Assembly: GCA_018902385.1 (NCBI GenBank) | Contig: JABSSW010000002.1 | Coordinates: 620,001-684,000 of the forward strand | DNA length: 64,000 nucleotides | Direction: 5' to 3' | DNA from: Physcia stellaris | Lineage: Eukaryota; Ascomycota; Lecanoromycetes; Caliciales; Physciaceae | Shown here: positions 12,130 to 23,291 of the stretch, one piece after another | Numbering within the stretch: position 1 is the stretch's first letter | Layout: the number at the start of each line of letters is the position of its first letter | Notes under the pieces: generated by a model | Seen by the model: the letters and a program-made list of their open reading frames with translations, nothing else | Told to the model about the DNA's origin: nothing | Databases searched by the model: none | Translations under genes and position numbers: made by a program

Positions 12130-15100
12130 ATGAATACGATGAAAATCGTTCATTACGTCGCGAACATTATCGAATTTTTCGTTATCGACATAATATCACG
12201 TTCGATCATGAAATCAATTCAATCAATTAACACGATATTAAAAACGATTGTAATGATATCGAAATTTCAAAATATCGTTCATTTTTCATTCGAAATTTTT
12301 GTTGATTATGACGAAATCGAAAAATTTATTGATTTGATTTTCGAAAAAATCACGAAAATTTTTGCAAAAAAATCAATAATGAAACACATCGTAAATTCGC
12401 ATGATTTTTGACAATTCGAATCGATAAAAATTGTTTTTACGTTTTAATATTTTGTACGAATTTAATTTTTTGTCATCAAATTTGTCAAATGATTTGATCG
12501 TTTTGATGTTTTATCGATTCAAAAAAACGAAATTTTTTTCGACGTATTTCACGATTTTTCGATGTTTGTTGATTTGAATTGTTATACGTTTTTAAATCAT
12601 TTTTGTATGATTTCGTACGTAATTGAAAATGTTTTGCATTGTGTCGATAATATTTTTTGTTTTAACGATCAAAAATCGTTTTTTCGTCGTAATATACGAA
12701 ATAAAATTTAATAAAAAATTCATACGAAAATGAAAATTTTTATTGATGAAAAATGATGATAATTTTGTTATTGCAAATATCGCGTTGTTGTTTACAAATT
12801 CGATCATGAACAATCAAACGTTTCAATCGTTTTGCATGTAATTGCAATATTGTCGCAATTGTTTTTCGATATTTTAATTGATTTTTTCGATTTGTTTATC
12901 GATTTTTGAATGAAAAACGATAAAAAATTTATATTTGATGTCGAAAATTTTGCAAAATATTTGTCAAACGAATAATATGAATTGAAATTTTCGATTTGAC
13001 GTTATAAAAAAAAAAAATTCATACGTACGAAACACGTAATTGATAAATATTTTGATCGTAATTTTCGCATTTGTATTTTCATCGTCGACGATGCAAAACA
13101 CGTAATGACGTTTTTTATTAAATTTGTCGATTATCGTGCAAATAACGTTGTGATCGTAAACGTTAAACAATTCGATAATAAAATTTATAAATATGTCGAT
13201 TCAACGTTGCAAAAAAATAATCAAAAAAATAAATAAATCATTTTTTCGATTTCGAAAAATTTTAATACGTTGACATTTATAACAATTACGTATGTATCGA
13301 CGAACGAATTTGCGTATATTGAATCAATAATAATCGCGATATATAAAATTTTTTATACGATTGAAATTTGAATGTTTCGAAATCGAAAATTCATAATTTT
13401 TTTTGAAAAAATCAATTAATAAAAAAACGTCGACAAACATTCATAATCGATCATTTCGATATAAAACATCGTTTTTTTCATTGCAATTTCGTAAATTGAT
13501 TTCGTTCATTGATGTAAAATTTTGTTCGATAATTTCACGATACGTCGTGCAATTATCATCAATTTTATTGATCGTCAAAACTCGTTCGTAAATAAATTCG
13601 TCAAATTTTATCGCGTGAATTTCGAATCGTTTTGAAATGAACAATATTTGTTTTCGATATTGATGTCGTTTATCAATTTCGTTTTTGAATCGAAAATCAA
13701 ACATACGAATCAAAATATTTGTTTTAACGTTTTGAATTTCGAATTGAAATTAAATAACAATGTTAAATTTCGAAAAAAATTTGCTCAACGAATTTGACGA
13801 AAAATGAATTTTTTTGACGTCATGAAAATTTTCAATTTTTTGTGATCGATGAAAATTTTGATCGATTTTTAATGTTTTCGAATTCAAAACGTCAATGTTT
13901 TAAACAACGAATGATAATTAATAATTTTTTGTTATAAATTTCGTAATTGCATTCGATTGAAATCATGTTACGATTATAAAAAACAACGAAATGCAACATT
14001 TTTTCGTCGTTGTATTGAAATAATATTTTTGCATTGACGTAATCAAAAAAATCGATTTTCAAAATAATTTGTTTTGTTCGATTGTAATGTCGTAATATGA
14101 AAATTTTCGTCATTGTTTTTTTGAAAAAATTGAAAATTTTTTCGATTTTTTCAATTTATTCGAAATTCACAAATTTTTTGATCATTCGAATGAAAATTCG
14201 AATTTTTTTCGAAAAATCACGAATGAATCGTTTGTAAAAATTGACAAAATTCACGAAAATTTGTATTTTTTTCAAATTCGTAAAACGTTTTCAATTGACA
14301 ATGATTTTTATTTTTTTCGAATTTATGCGAAAATCATTTATCGATAATATGACGTTCAAAAATGTTATTTTTTTTTAAAAAATTCGCATTTTTCAATATT
14401 CATTTGTAATTTGATTTTTTTGAATTTTTTCAATATTTTACGAACGTGAACGATGTGTTTTTTTTTGAATTTGTTGTAAATAAAAATATTATTTAAATAA
14501 ATTTAACAAAAATCGTTCAAAAAATTAAATAACAAATCGTTCATGTAATGTTATCAATTCGCGAATTCGTTGATCAATTCGAAAAATAACATTTGATATT
14601 TGTATAATTTTATGAAAATAACGAACGTGATAAATTTTTTATTTTTTTCATTCATTCGAAATTTGTTGAAAATCGATATAATATTCAACTTGATCAAATA
14701 TTTGCAATTTTGTATTTTGATTAAAAATTTTTCGATCAAAAAAATGAAATATCGATTGCGTTTCGTGATGTGATTAAAATGTCGATAATTCACACATAAA
14801 CGCAATTGATCGTTCGATTTGATTGCAAATAAAACGAACGAAACATATGCAATTTGATTGAATACGATAAAATTTTTTTGAAAATTATTTTTCAAATATT
14901 TTTTGAATTTTTGAAATTTGAATTCGAACAAAAAATATATTTTGTTTCGAAACAATGAATTGTTATCGTTTAAAAATTCGATTTTGTAATCGTAAAATCG
15001 ATGCGATGACAATTTAATTGTTTTTCGAAAATCGATTATTTTTGACAAATGTTTGAAATATTTGAATATTTTTTTCATTATGCGTTCAAAAATCGATTTA

Positions 15101-16127
15101 ATTTGTTCGTGTTTTAGAATTTTTTTGATCATGACAACAATTTTCAACGATTCAAAATGTGTTCGCAATGTTTTGAACGCGAAATCGATTTGATTGATCG
15201 TAATGAAAAAACATTGCATTTTTTGTTTTTTATTTTTGAAATCGACGAATAAATTAAAAAAAATTGCATCAATTATCGCGATATTCATTGAATCGTTTGA
15301 ATTCAATTTCGATAATGAAAAAATTTCGAATTGTTGTTTTTTGATTTTTCAACGTTTGTTGCGTTGTTTTTTCAAATTTTTTTTTTGATGAATGTCGTTT
15401 TCGTAATTGTTGTGATAACAATTTTTGAATTATTTGATTTTATAATTAACGATTCGTTATCGTCGTCGACGTTCGAATGAATTAAACATTCGAAACATTT
15501 CGAATCGAATACATTTGATTCATTTTCGATTGTAAAAAACAAAAATTTGATTTTGAAACGAAACAAAATGATATATCGAAATTTTATTATCGTTATATGT
15601 TTCGAATTGTTTTTTTGCGATAATACGATATCACGACGTCAATTAAATACATTTTATCGACGATTTGATTTGAAAATTTTCAAACGTCGAATTTGAACAA
15701 TTTGATTGAATATATTGTCATGATGATTGCATTTGAACGATTTGAAAATCAATTTATCGTAAATCATGTTCAATATGATTTCATGTTTGTTCATTTACGA
15801 TTTTTTTAAAATTATCGAATGATTATTCAAATCGATAATTAACAAAAAAACGATCAATTCGAAATGCAATTTTATTGTTAATTTAAAATATATGACGTGA
15901 ATTATTGAAAAAATTTGACGATCGTCGAATTCAATCAATGATTTCGATTTCAATAAAAGTACGAATTTCATGTTCAACATGTTGCATACAAATTGCGCGA
16001 TTTTTTTATCAATGAATGCATAATCAATTGCATCAATGTTTATTAAAATTTTTAATTTATGTTTATTATCGTTGAATGATAACGTACAATTAATAATTAA
16101 AAATCGTTTGATAAAAAAATCAAACAA
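12130..16127 (-). pseudogene. Pol remnant of copy 3
   Basis: On the - strand a protease-like block lies at 16,127-15,795, with the triad reading Asn-Ile-Asp. RT is at 15,306-14,554 and includes QLRLCVNYRHFNHITKRNR. RNase H is at 14,113-13,892, and integrase with its C-terminal part lies from about 13,713 down to 12,592. A chromodomain-like part lies near 12,130-12,411, where the + strand ORF is only its antisense. Stops and frame breaks interrupt all parts, and the terminal frames again stop at Trp-like positions. Confidence 0.85.
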
Positions 16128-16297
16128 ATCATCATCGTGAATAAAAAATTTTTTTAAACATTCATCAATCGCGTTTTTGATGTGAATTGTTAATTTTTCG
16201 AATCAAAATCATTCGATTCGACGATTAAATTCATGTACGATATTTGCATTTTGTGTCAATAACGTTTTTGATGTTTGTGATCGTTCGAACATTTTTT

Positions 16298-17650
16298 TCA
16301 AACGTGATTCAATTCGTTACATGTGAAACATTTGTTCGTGATGATCAATTTGTCGATTATCGAATCACGAATTTTGATTTCAACGTTGAAATGTAAATGA
16401 ATTGTAAATTTCACGAAAAAAATCGAAATGACAAATTTCGTAAAAAACATCGAAATCGAAACGACAAAAATTGATTTGAATTGAAACAATTCAAAACGTT
16501 ATTGACGTGTCGCGATTTTTTTTTTTCGAAAATTCGATTGTCGATTGTATATTTGTTGCAAAATGATTCGAATTTCATCGAACATGATAAATTCACGTGA
16601 ATATACATTCATTGTTTTTTTCAAATTTCAAAAAATTTTGTTCATCAATTTTTCGATTTTGATGATTTCGCTATAATCAATTGAATTGTTAAAACGAAAA
16701 AAAATGAAATAAAAAAATTGAAAATTTTGAATATTCATGATTAATGTTCGAAATTGATTACGCATATTGCGTTTGAAATCAAAATTTTCGTAAATAATGT
16801 TCAAAAATTTCAACATCATATATTAAATTTTGAAATGATTTATATCAATATCACGAATCGATTGTATGTGATTATCGATATCATTTTCAATTCAATCAAT
16901 CAAAATAATGATTGCGATTATATTCGTGTCGTAATGATCAACGTTGATCGTCATTTTATCGTGTATTTTTGTTTTTCAAACACGTTAAATGAATTTTATT
17001 TCATCGATGAATTTAAAAAAATTTGAATGTATTTTGAAACGTCGTTTGTTTTTTTGAAAAAAATTAATTACGTTGATTTCATCGTCGTTGTTTTTATCGT
17101 CGACGTTCGAATTTCGTGCACGATCGCGAATTTTGATCAACAAAACGTCGTGATTTTTTTTCAAAAAAATGTAATTTTTTTGTTTGATCAGAAATAAATC
17201 ACGTTGTTTTTCGTATTCGTTTTTCAAAATATTTAATTTTCGACGAATTTTATTTAATTCGACATTAATATTGATCAATTCGTCACGATCGACGTTGACA
17301 ATATTGTACAAATTCTGATATTGAATCAAAACGTTCAAATAATTGTCACGATCGATGCGTAATCGATCAAATTTTTTTAAAAAATCGACGATTTTATGAT
17401 TGATTCATCATTTCAATTGATCGATGATAACGATATTCAAAAAATAAATGATTTTTTCATTTTTCATTTTTATGAAATCGATCGTTGATACAAATCGACG
17501 ACGTTTGAATTGATCAGCGAAATTTTTGTCAAAAAAATTGTCGTTAATTTTATGCAACATACGATTCACGTTGACGCGTAACGTTTTGAAACGTTGTTTC
17601 ATCGAAATAGAAAATTCGAAAAAAATTGTTTCGTGATGATTTCGAATCAT
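16298..17650 (-). pseudogene. Gag remnant of copy 3
   Basis: Gag-like frames start at 17,650 (matching the frame at 4,892 in copy 2), pass through a charged coiled-coil-like stretch (17,338-16,985) and reach a zinc knuckle near 16,300-16,345. The knuckle shows CFTCNELNH followed by an in-frame TGA and then a Cys, which gives C-x2-C-x4-H-x4-C spacing. It is the best-preserved nucleocapsid signature in the window. The protein is not intact. Confidence 0.78.
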
Positions 17651-17880
17651 AATTGAAAATGAAAAATTGAAAATAATAAAAAAAAAATTAATCGAATCAA
17701 TTTTCGTTTTTTATCGTCGAAAATTTCGTCGTTGTTTCGTCAAAAAAAATTTCAAATCATTTGTTTGATCAGCAAAGTTTTTCGTCGTTTGTTTCGTCAA
17801 AAAAATTTGATCGATTTGAAATTTTATTTTTGAACGTTCGCGTATTTCGACGAGCGATAAAAATTGAAAATTTATTGTAA

Positions 17881-18115
17881 TATCATGAATCGTGCTTGAA
17901 TAAACGTATTATTGATTAATTAAACGAAAACAATAAGTTTGCAAAAACAAATAAATACAAAATGATAAAATTGTAAACAATATGCGAACGTTAAATTTCA
18001 AATCACGTTAATTTCGTCAAAAAATTAAAACATAATTCGATTCAAACATATTTGTTTAATCATTTATTATATCAATTATTTATCAATTATTTATCTGTTA
18101 GACATGCTCGTAACA
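17881..18115 (-). repeat. 5' LTR of copy 3 (235 bp)
   Basis: It is the reverse complement of the family LTR, ending (on its own strand) CACGATTCATGATA and followed by the leader TTACAATAAA. It pairs with 11,405-11,639, with the same length and the same 11-bp duplication. Confidence 0.85.
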
Positions 18116-18830
18116 ACGATTTCGAAATTTCGTATTACGAAAACGTTTTGATGTTTTTCGTGATTTCAATTAATTCGTTTTTTTGATTTTGTACAACAAT
18201 TCATAAACGAAAAATTGAAACGAATTGACAAAATCATTGAAAATGAAAAAAATGATTTTGACGTGAAAAACAAAATCGTTTGTTCTGTTGACAACAATTG
18301 TTTGTTTTATTGACAATATTAATTTTCGTGTCGTCATATATGATATTAAAACATTTTGTTCGATTGCGTCAAAAACGAAAATTGAAATCGTTTCGCGTTT
18401 GATTTCGAAAAAAAAAAATTCGAAATTTACGAAATCATCAATAAAAAATGAATTAACGAAAACGTTCATGACGTTATTGAAAATTTCAATCGACATTTGT
18501 TGAAAATGAAAAAAAATTTTGACGACATCAAAAATAAATATTACGAATTATGTGAAAACATGACGAATTGATTTTCGAAAAAACGATTTTTTATTTTCGA
18601 TCGATGATTAAATCAATTGAACAATTTCATTGATTTCATTCGTTAAAAAAAAACGCAAACGACGATATTGAAAATGCACAAAAAAACGACGAAATTGCTC
18701 GAAAAAAAATTAATTTTTCGAAAACGACGACGAAATAACGACGACGACGACGAAAAAAAAAACGAAAAAATAAATAACAATTCAAAAAATCAAAACATCA
18801 AAAAACATTATACAGAAATTTGATGACGAC
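18116..18830 (+). pseudogene. AT-rich remnant of an unidentified coding sequence
   Basis: This stretch lies outside the retrotransposon LTR but has the same mutational signature. On the + strand one frame from about 18,395 to 18,775 reads as a charged, basic-then-acidic protein end, interrupted only by TGA codons that would be Trp if unmutated. Earlier pieces (around 18,170-18,300) continue in shifted frames. The - strand ORF at 18,496-18,170 is probably its antisense. I do not recognise the product. It could be another transposon or a host gene caught at the edge of the mutated block. Confidence 0.4.
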
Positions 18831-19146
18831 GAGATTGCGACAACGAAATTTATCTGAAAAAAATGTTTTTTTCGCTGTTTATTATATGAGTCACATCTAA
18901 AATTATCTGAAACACGATTTGCATATGATGGAGATTGCAGTGGCTGGGCAGGCTTTCCTGGTATTACTAAAAAATAAAAAACGTCTGCAGTATAGAAGCA
19001 TCCAAACCTACTAGAAGACTTTGGGATGACCCCGCTAAACTGCTCGACTATTGGCACTGGTATTTCACGCTTGCAGTCTGTGTATATCCTGGATACGATC
19101 ATGGATATCGTACTGATTTAGTTTCGCTCGCTTAGAGCATTCACGG

Positions 19147-20496
19147 ATGGAGCAAATTGGCGTCTATGTGGTGACCTACAATTGCGCAAGAACCCTCGTT
19201 CAACCAGACGTCTTCGCGCGACACCTGTTCGATGCCTTACGAGATTCCCAACCACCCGAGATCTTGATCATCTCGCTCCAGGAAATTGCTCCGATCGCCT
19301 ATGCGTTCCTTGGAGGCTCCTATCTAGTGCCCTACTTCGACCGAATACGCCATGCTGTCAACATTGCTGCTGCATCTCTCAGAAATGCCAGCTACATCAA
19401 TGTGATCACACGCAATGTCGGAATGACAGCTATCGCTGCATTTGTGCTCGAGAAGAGATCGCAGGATATTGAATGGATCGAAACCGCAGGGGTTGGTGTA
19501 GGGGTTTATGGGATGGGCAACAAGGGGGCCGTAGGCTTGAGGCTTGGGTACGCCACTGAAGATGAGGATCTTGAGCTCTCTATAGTCGCTGCCCATCTGG
19601 CCCCCATGGAGGATGGTCTATCCAGGAGAAATGAGGATTGGAAGAATATTTGTCGAAGATTGGTCTTTACACCTGTCAAAGAGAGAGCTGTCCGTAGCGC
19701 CACCGCACAGCAGGTTCCTCGAGCGAACGACGGCGACGATAACGCACCATTGCTTCAGGGACAACCGGATAATTCGACTACACCATCCTCAGGCTTATTT
19801 TCTCCAAGATCTCATCTCATACTTGCTGGAGATCTCAACTACCGCACATCTCGAATTAAGCCCTCTCCGACCGACTATCACCTATTTCCTCAGCCGTGTG
19901 AGGACCAAAATAACCATCGTCACTTTTCAAATCTTCTCAAGGAAGATCAGCTTTTGCGCGAGCTGAAGGCACAGAGAACGTGCCATGGCTTCCGAGAAGC
20001 CTCGATCAACTTTCCACCAACGTACAAATATTCCGACAAGCAGCGAGCTGTCGCTGAGACAGATGATGGTGTGATGTGGGACTGGGCCAAGCACCGCTGG
20101 CCAAGCTGGTGTGATCGCATACTGTACACTGACTTGCCTACCTGGATGAAGGCCTCTGATTCACCAGCGTCCCTAGAGGTCCACGGGTATACCGCCCTGC
20201 CGTTGATGTCCACATCCGATCATCGTCCGGTCGCTTTGTCACTCGCTATACCTGCTAAAGCGATACCGATACCTAACAATCACGATTCAGCAGACGATGC
20301 TCGTCTTTCTCCGCCCTTCGATATCGATCCACAATGGAGAAGTAAGAGGGCCGCGGCAAGAAGAAGGGAGCTTGTCGTCGGCATAATAGCGTATCTAGGT
20401 CTTACCTGGGAAGGAAGAACCGTCCTGATCGCTACAGCAATCGGTGCACTTGGCGGATGGTGGATCATCAGCAGTCTGCTGATAGTGCAGAGTTGA
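19147..20496 (+). CDS. Inositol polyphosphate 5-phosphatase family protein, C-terminal membrane anchor
   Basis: This intronless gene encodes 449 aa. The protein has the endonuclease/exonuclease/phosphatase fold of inositol polyphosphate 5-phosphatases, which remove the 5-phosphate from phosphoinositides or soluble inositol phosphates. Visible motifs are LQE (44-46), GNKGAV (124-129), GDLNYR (228-233), PSWCDRIL (319-326) and SDHRPV (357-362), which supply metal and substrate ligands. A low-complexity loop lies at 190-220. After the catalytic domain come a basic patch (398-407) and two hydrophobic stretches (about 409-420 and 426-447), suggesting anchoring to an internal membrane. The start is supported by the typical first beta strand right after the Met. 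It is the first gene beyond the AT-rich block, about 320 bp from its border. Family assignment is firm; the exact substrate is unknown. Confidence 0.9.
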   Translation: MEQIGVYVVTYNCARTLVQPDVFARHLFDALRDSQPPEILIISLQEIAPIAYAFLGGSYLVPYFDRIRHAVNIAAASLRNASYINVITRNVGMTAIAAFVLEKRSQDIEWIETAGVGVGVYGMGNKGAVGLRLGYATEDEDLELSIVAAHLAPMEDGLSRRNEDWKNICRRLVFTPVKERAVRSATAQQVPRANDGDDNAPLLQGQPDNSTTPSSGLFSPRSHLILAGDLNYRTSRIKPSPTDYHLFPQPCEDQNNHRHFSNLLKEDQLLRELKAQRTCHGFREASINFPPTYKYSDKQRAVAETDDGVMWDWAKHRWPSWCDRILYTDLPTWMKASDSPASLEVHGYTALPLMSTSDHRPVALSLAIPAKAIPIPNNHDSADDARLSPPFDIDPQWRSKRAAARRRELVVGIIAYLGLTWEGRTVLIATAIGALGGWWIISSLLIVQS

Positions 20497-21400
20497 GAGC
20501 AAAAATAGTATTTGGGTTTATCTGTGAAACGGACATCGCGATATGCCTTTGGATAGAGAATCACGGGTTGAAATGCTCAAGTCCAGACACGTCAAGGGGT
20601 TATGGTCTCACAGCAACGGGAAGTGTTTTCGCATGAATCCGTTTCTCCCGACACCAAGCGACTTTCCGACAGTCCTCCACCATCAGCAGACTTCAATCGC
20701 TGCACCTGGGAGCTAACTTCACACGATTTGGAACCCCCTAGCTGATACAGAGAAGCATAGTAGCTTGGAGGTTGAAGTGTAGCTTCCGATCCCATGATCG
20801 ATAGGGGTTGTGTGATCTCGCTGCACTGCTACTAACAGTAATCTGCGCTTGGGAAGACAAGGGCATATGTGATCGAAAATTCACAACAGCGAAGTCGAAC
20901 GCTGTTTATGAATAAATGTGGTAGACCGTGGCGATTGTACAACCACACCTTGATGGCTGTGCGCAGCCCCTATGAACACATGTCCCTGCCGTGAATGGAA
21001 GCAACATCATCCTCCAACAACTGTTCATGGCATCATAACTCTGACATGAAACGCAATCCATTCACAATGCCATTCCTGGACAACGGCCACCGAGTCATGG
21101 ACCCTTACGTTTCTAAGTGATGCTTGTTTCAATGCCATGTTTCTGGTGGTTGCGAATGTGGACAGTTCGAGCGCAAATCGCATTAAAACATGTTCTCCAA
21201 CGTCTCCAACACCTTGAAACAGCTTGATCATTGGGCTGTGCTCCTCAAGCTACTCGGCCCGTTGCATGAATCCCTCTCCACGATGTTCACATGGATGGAC
21301 ATCCCATGCGATCCAGCTCGAAATTTGAATATATAAAGGGTCTCCAAGTATGCCCTCTGAATGAGGCCAGGATTTTATACATGTCTTCTCTCTGCAATTT

Positions 21401-21957
21401 ATGATGGAATCTTCTTACACTTCATTTCCTACTTTTAAACCAACCCGACGCCCTTCTATTGCACAGTCGGTCAGGCAAAGCTTCTCTTCATCTTCATCTT
21501 CTCTTACTTCTTACCTTGTGCCGGCACCAAGGACCCCTCAACCAGCAAGTAAGCCTGGGCATCGCTCCAGTCACTCTCGCTGAAAATGTTTTATTCGTGT
21601 ACAAATTACGTTAGGGGGTGCCAGGGACGAAGCAAAGACCCTGGCGGTCGTTGCTCCGGCTGCACAAAACCATCTCGAGGCCTAGGACACCGGCGGTCCA
21701 ATTGCGCCTTGCGCCCTTACGCTATGGCGACGACATCGTTAGTGCTGTCTACGTCGCCAGCGAATTCGCCTCCATCGTCACCCATATCTTCTAATTCACC
21801 TCCCTCACACTCAAGATCATCCTCATACTCCTCACTCGCCTCAGACTCTTCACTCGCGCCTCCTACGATACCCGCTCCGTCCTTCCAGAGCATTTATACG
21901 CACATCAAGAAGCCTCGCGTCCCGAAGAGATTCAACCATATCCATCGACGGCGATAA
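21401..21957 (+). CDS. Hypothetical small Ser/Pro-rich protein (doubtful)
   Basis: Two adjacent ORFs may form one small gene. The first (from ATG 21,401) gives a Ser-rich start and runs into a GTAAGC donor at about 21,550. The second (21,586-21,957) is rich in Ser and Pro and ends with a basic tail. A possible acceptor TTAG at 21,611-21,614 leads into a frame that stops after about 23 codons, so the two ORFs do not join cleanly through that site. A weaker AAG acceptor at 21,637 would join them in frame. I do not recognise either part. The Ser richness could simply reflect CT-rich DNA, so this may not be a gene. Confidence 0.22.
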
Positions 21958-22667
21958 TGGAGCTGCTCGGGAATCAAACATTAAAGTCTTACTGTACAAC
22001 CACGACTCTCACTGAATGCATTGTACGGACGTTATGATCTTTAAACAACCTGGGTACACAATGGCGCACATGGACAAGGCACGAGATACCCAATGATCAC
22101 TCGTTCAAACAGGCAAGGGGACCAAGGCGTTCGTTCAATCAGGCGGCGTTAAAACATTCACTATGGAATAGTGTGGCAAAGGGAGAAGGCTACTCCTCCA
22201 AGGCGCACCAAAGGGAGGAACAAATAGTGCTAGGTCTAGGCTCACTCACAAAAACATGTTCAAGTATTGTAATTTGCGTTCTCCCTGTGAATCTGTGTCC
22301 TTTTCCTTTGGACTTTATTAAGTTTCGTGCCAGAAACAAGTTACTGTACTATGGATATCGTGGCAGTTGCCCTGTAAATACCGAATACGTGCTTCTACTA
22401 TTTGCCACCGTGTCTTGTGACATCAACTCCAACGCAGGATCAGTTGATGGCGTCACTCCTGTATTCCGAAGCCCACCATGGAATGAAACGCTAAGAACAG
22501 GTCGACGTGGACATGGTTGAGCCTGGCCCTCCTTGTAAACTCCATCGAGCCCAACAAACAGAGGCGCTTCAGGTCCCATGAAAGTCTGGCCCAGTGACGC
22601 GCGTCTAGCTGCTGATCATAGATGATGAATCGCAATAATGGAACTTCAAGCGCAAAATTAAGCCTCT

Positions 22668-22793
22668 GTGGATTTGTACAATTCATGTTGCCTACTCTTG
22701 AACAATTGCTTCATTCCTTTTGGTGGAAAGACCAGCCGAGTGACACGCGTCGTGGATTGTACAATTGATATTCCCTATCTCTAGGATAATTGC
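22668..22793 (+). repeat. Diverged short direct repeat (two units of about 42 bp)
   Basis: Units at 22,668-22,710 and 22,752-22,793 share GTGGATTGTACAATT followed by alternating conserved blocks and an ATTGC end. A GTGACxCGCGTC block also precedes each unit nearby (22,592 and 22,738). No function is evident. Confidence 0.45.
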
Positions 22794-23291
22794 ATGGTAC
22801 CTTGTCGTCACGTTTTGAGGGAAGTATACAGCACCGCTTACCCGACCCTGGGGATATGGGGGAGCCCGCTTCATGTGAGGCTTGGATGCTTTTTGTGATA
22901 TGGCAAAGTCGTGATATGCATAATGAAGGTACGGTATGCTCTCCGTGATGAGAAGAGAAGCATCATTGAGTTACCAGTCGTAGATATTCCTCGATTCGAT
23001 GAATTCGACGACTGGTGTTCTTTCTATCGATATGCTTGCTATCTATAGAGTAGGATAGTACGATGGGTATACGCTGTGACGCAGGAGGTATCATTGTTAG
23101 GCGACAAAGAGAGGCAAGCCAATGATGATGCCGGTGAAAGGATTCGTCACCACGTCGCTTGTGAGTTGGTCAAACAAGGCTAGCGTCATCTGGACTGCCA
23201 CCCCCTCCCTTCAGCCAACTGCGTTCTGGCTACTTCTCTTCTACTCACTACCTACAACCACAACACTCTAAGAATAATAAGAGAACACAAT

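Larger units (their letters stand above)
11405..18115 (-). mobile_element. Degraded Ty3/Gypsy LTR retrotransposon, copy 3 (inverted)
   Basis: This is the only copy here with two full-length LTRs (235 bp each), total about 6.7 kb, on the - strand. Order from its 5' end: LTR 17,881-18,115, leader, gag, protease, RT, RNase H, integrase, chromodomain-like part, LTR 11,405-11,639. The longest open piece (15,306-14,554) covers the region before RT plus RT. The sequence has the same dinucleotide bias as copies 1 and 2 but is more diverged from them than they are from each other. It is inactive. Confidence 0.9.
20497..23291. other. Intergenic region, 2.8 kb, with one weak small-gene candidate and a diverged repeat
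   Basis: Normal base composition returns here. No ORF resembles a known protein. A possible small gene (21,401-21,957) and a diverged short direct repeat (22,668-22,793) are listed separately. The CT-rich stretch at about 23,200-23,275 is a plausible promoter/5' UTR for the gene starting at 23,292. Confidence 0.6.

Noticed and set aside
12130-12411. 93-aa + strand ORF in copy 3
   Set aside because: It is the antisense of the chromodomain-like end of copy 3; the matching antisense ORFs occur at 3,651-3,869 and 10,176-10,394 in the other copies.
1-18800. Many ORFs of 60-250 aa in the AT-rich block as possible genes
   Set aside because: They are fragments or antisense shadows of degraded retrotransposon frames, rich in Phe, Ile, Asn and Lys and nearly free of Pro and Gly because of the mutation bias.
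1-18830. AT-rich block as a mitochondrial insertion or centromere repeat
   Set aside because: Recognisable Gypsy protease, RT, RNase H and integrase motifs and paired LTRs explain it. No mitochondrial genes are present, and centromere identity cannot be read from sequence alone.
18782-19102. 106-aa - strand ORF across the composition border
   Set aside because: It spans two unrelated base compositions, has no protein-like pattern and overlaps the likely 5' region of the phosphatase gene.
22173-22686. Overlapping ORFs on both strands (115, 76 and 77 aa) as candidate genes
   Set aside because: No recognisable motif, no splice pattern and mutually overlapping frames; treated as intergenic.
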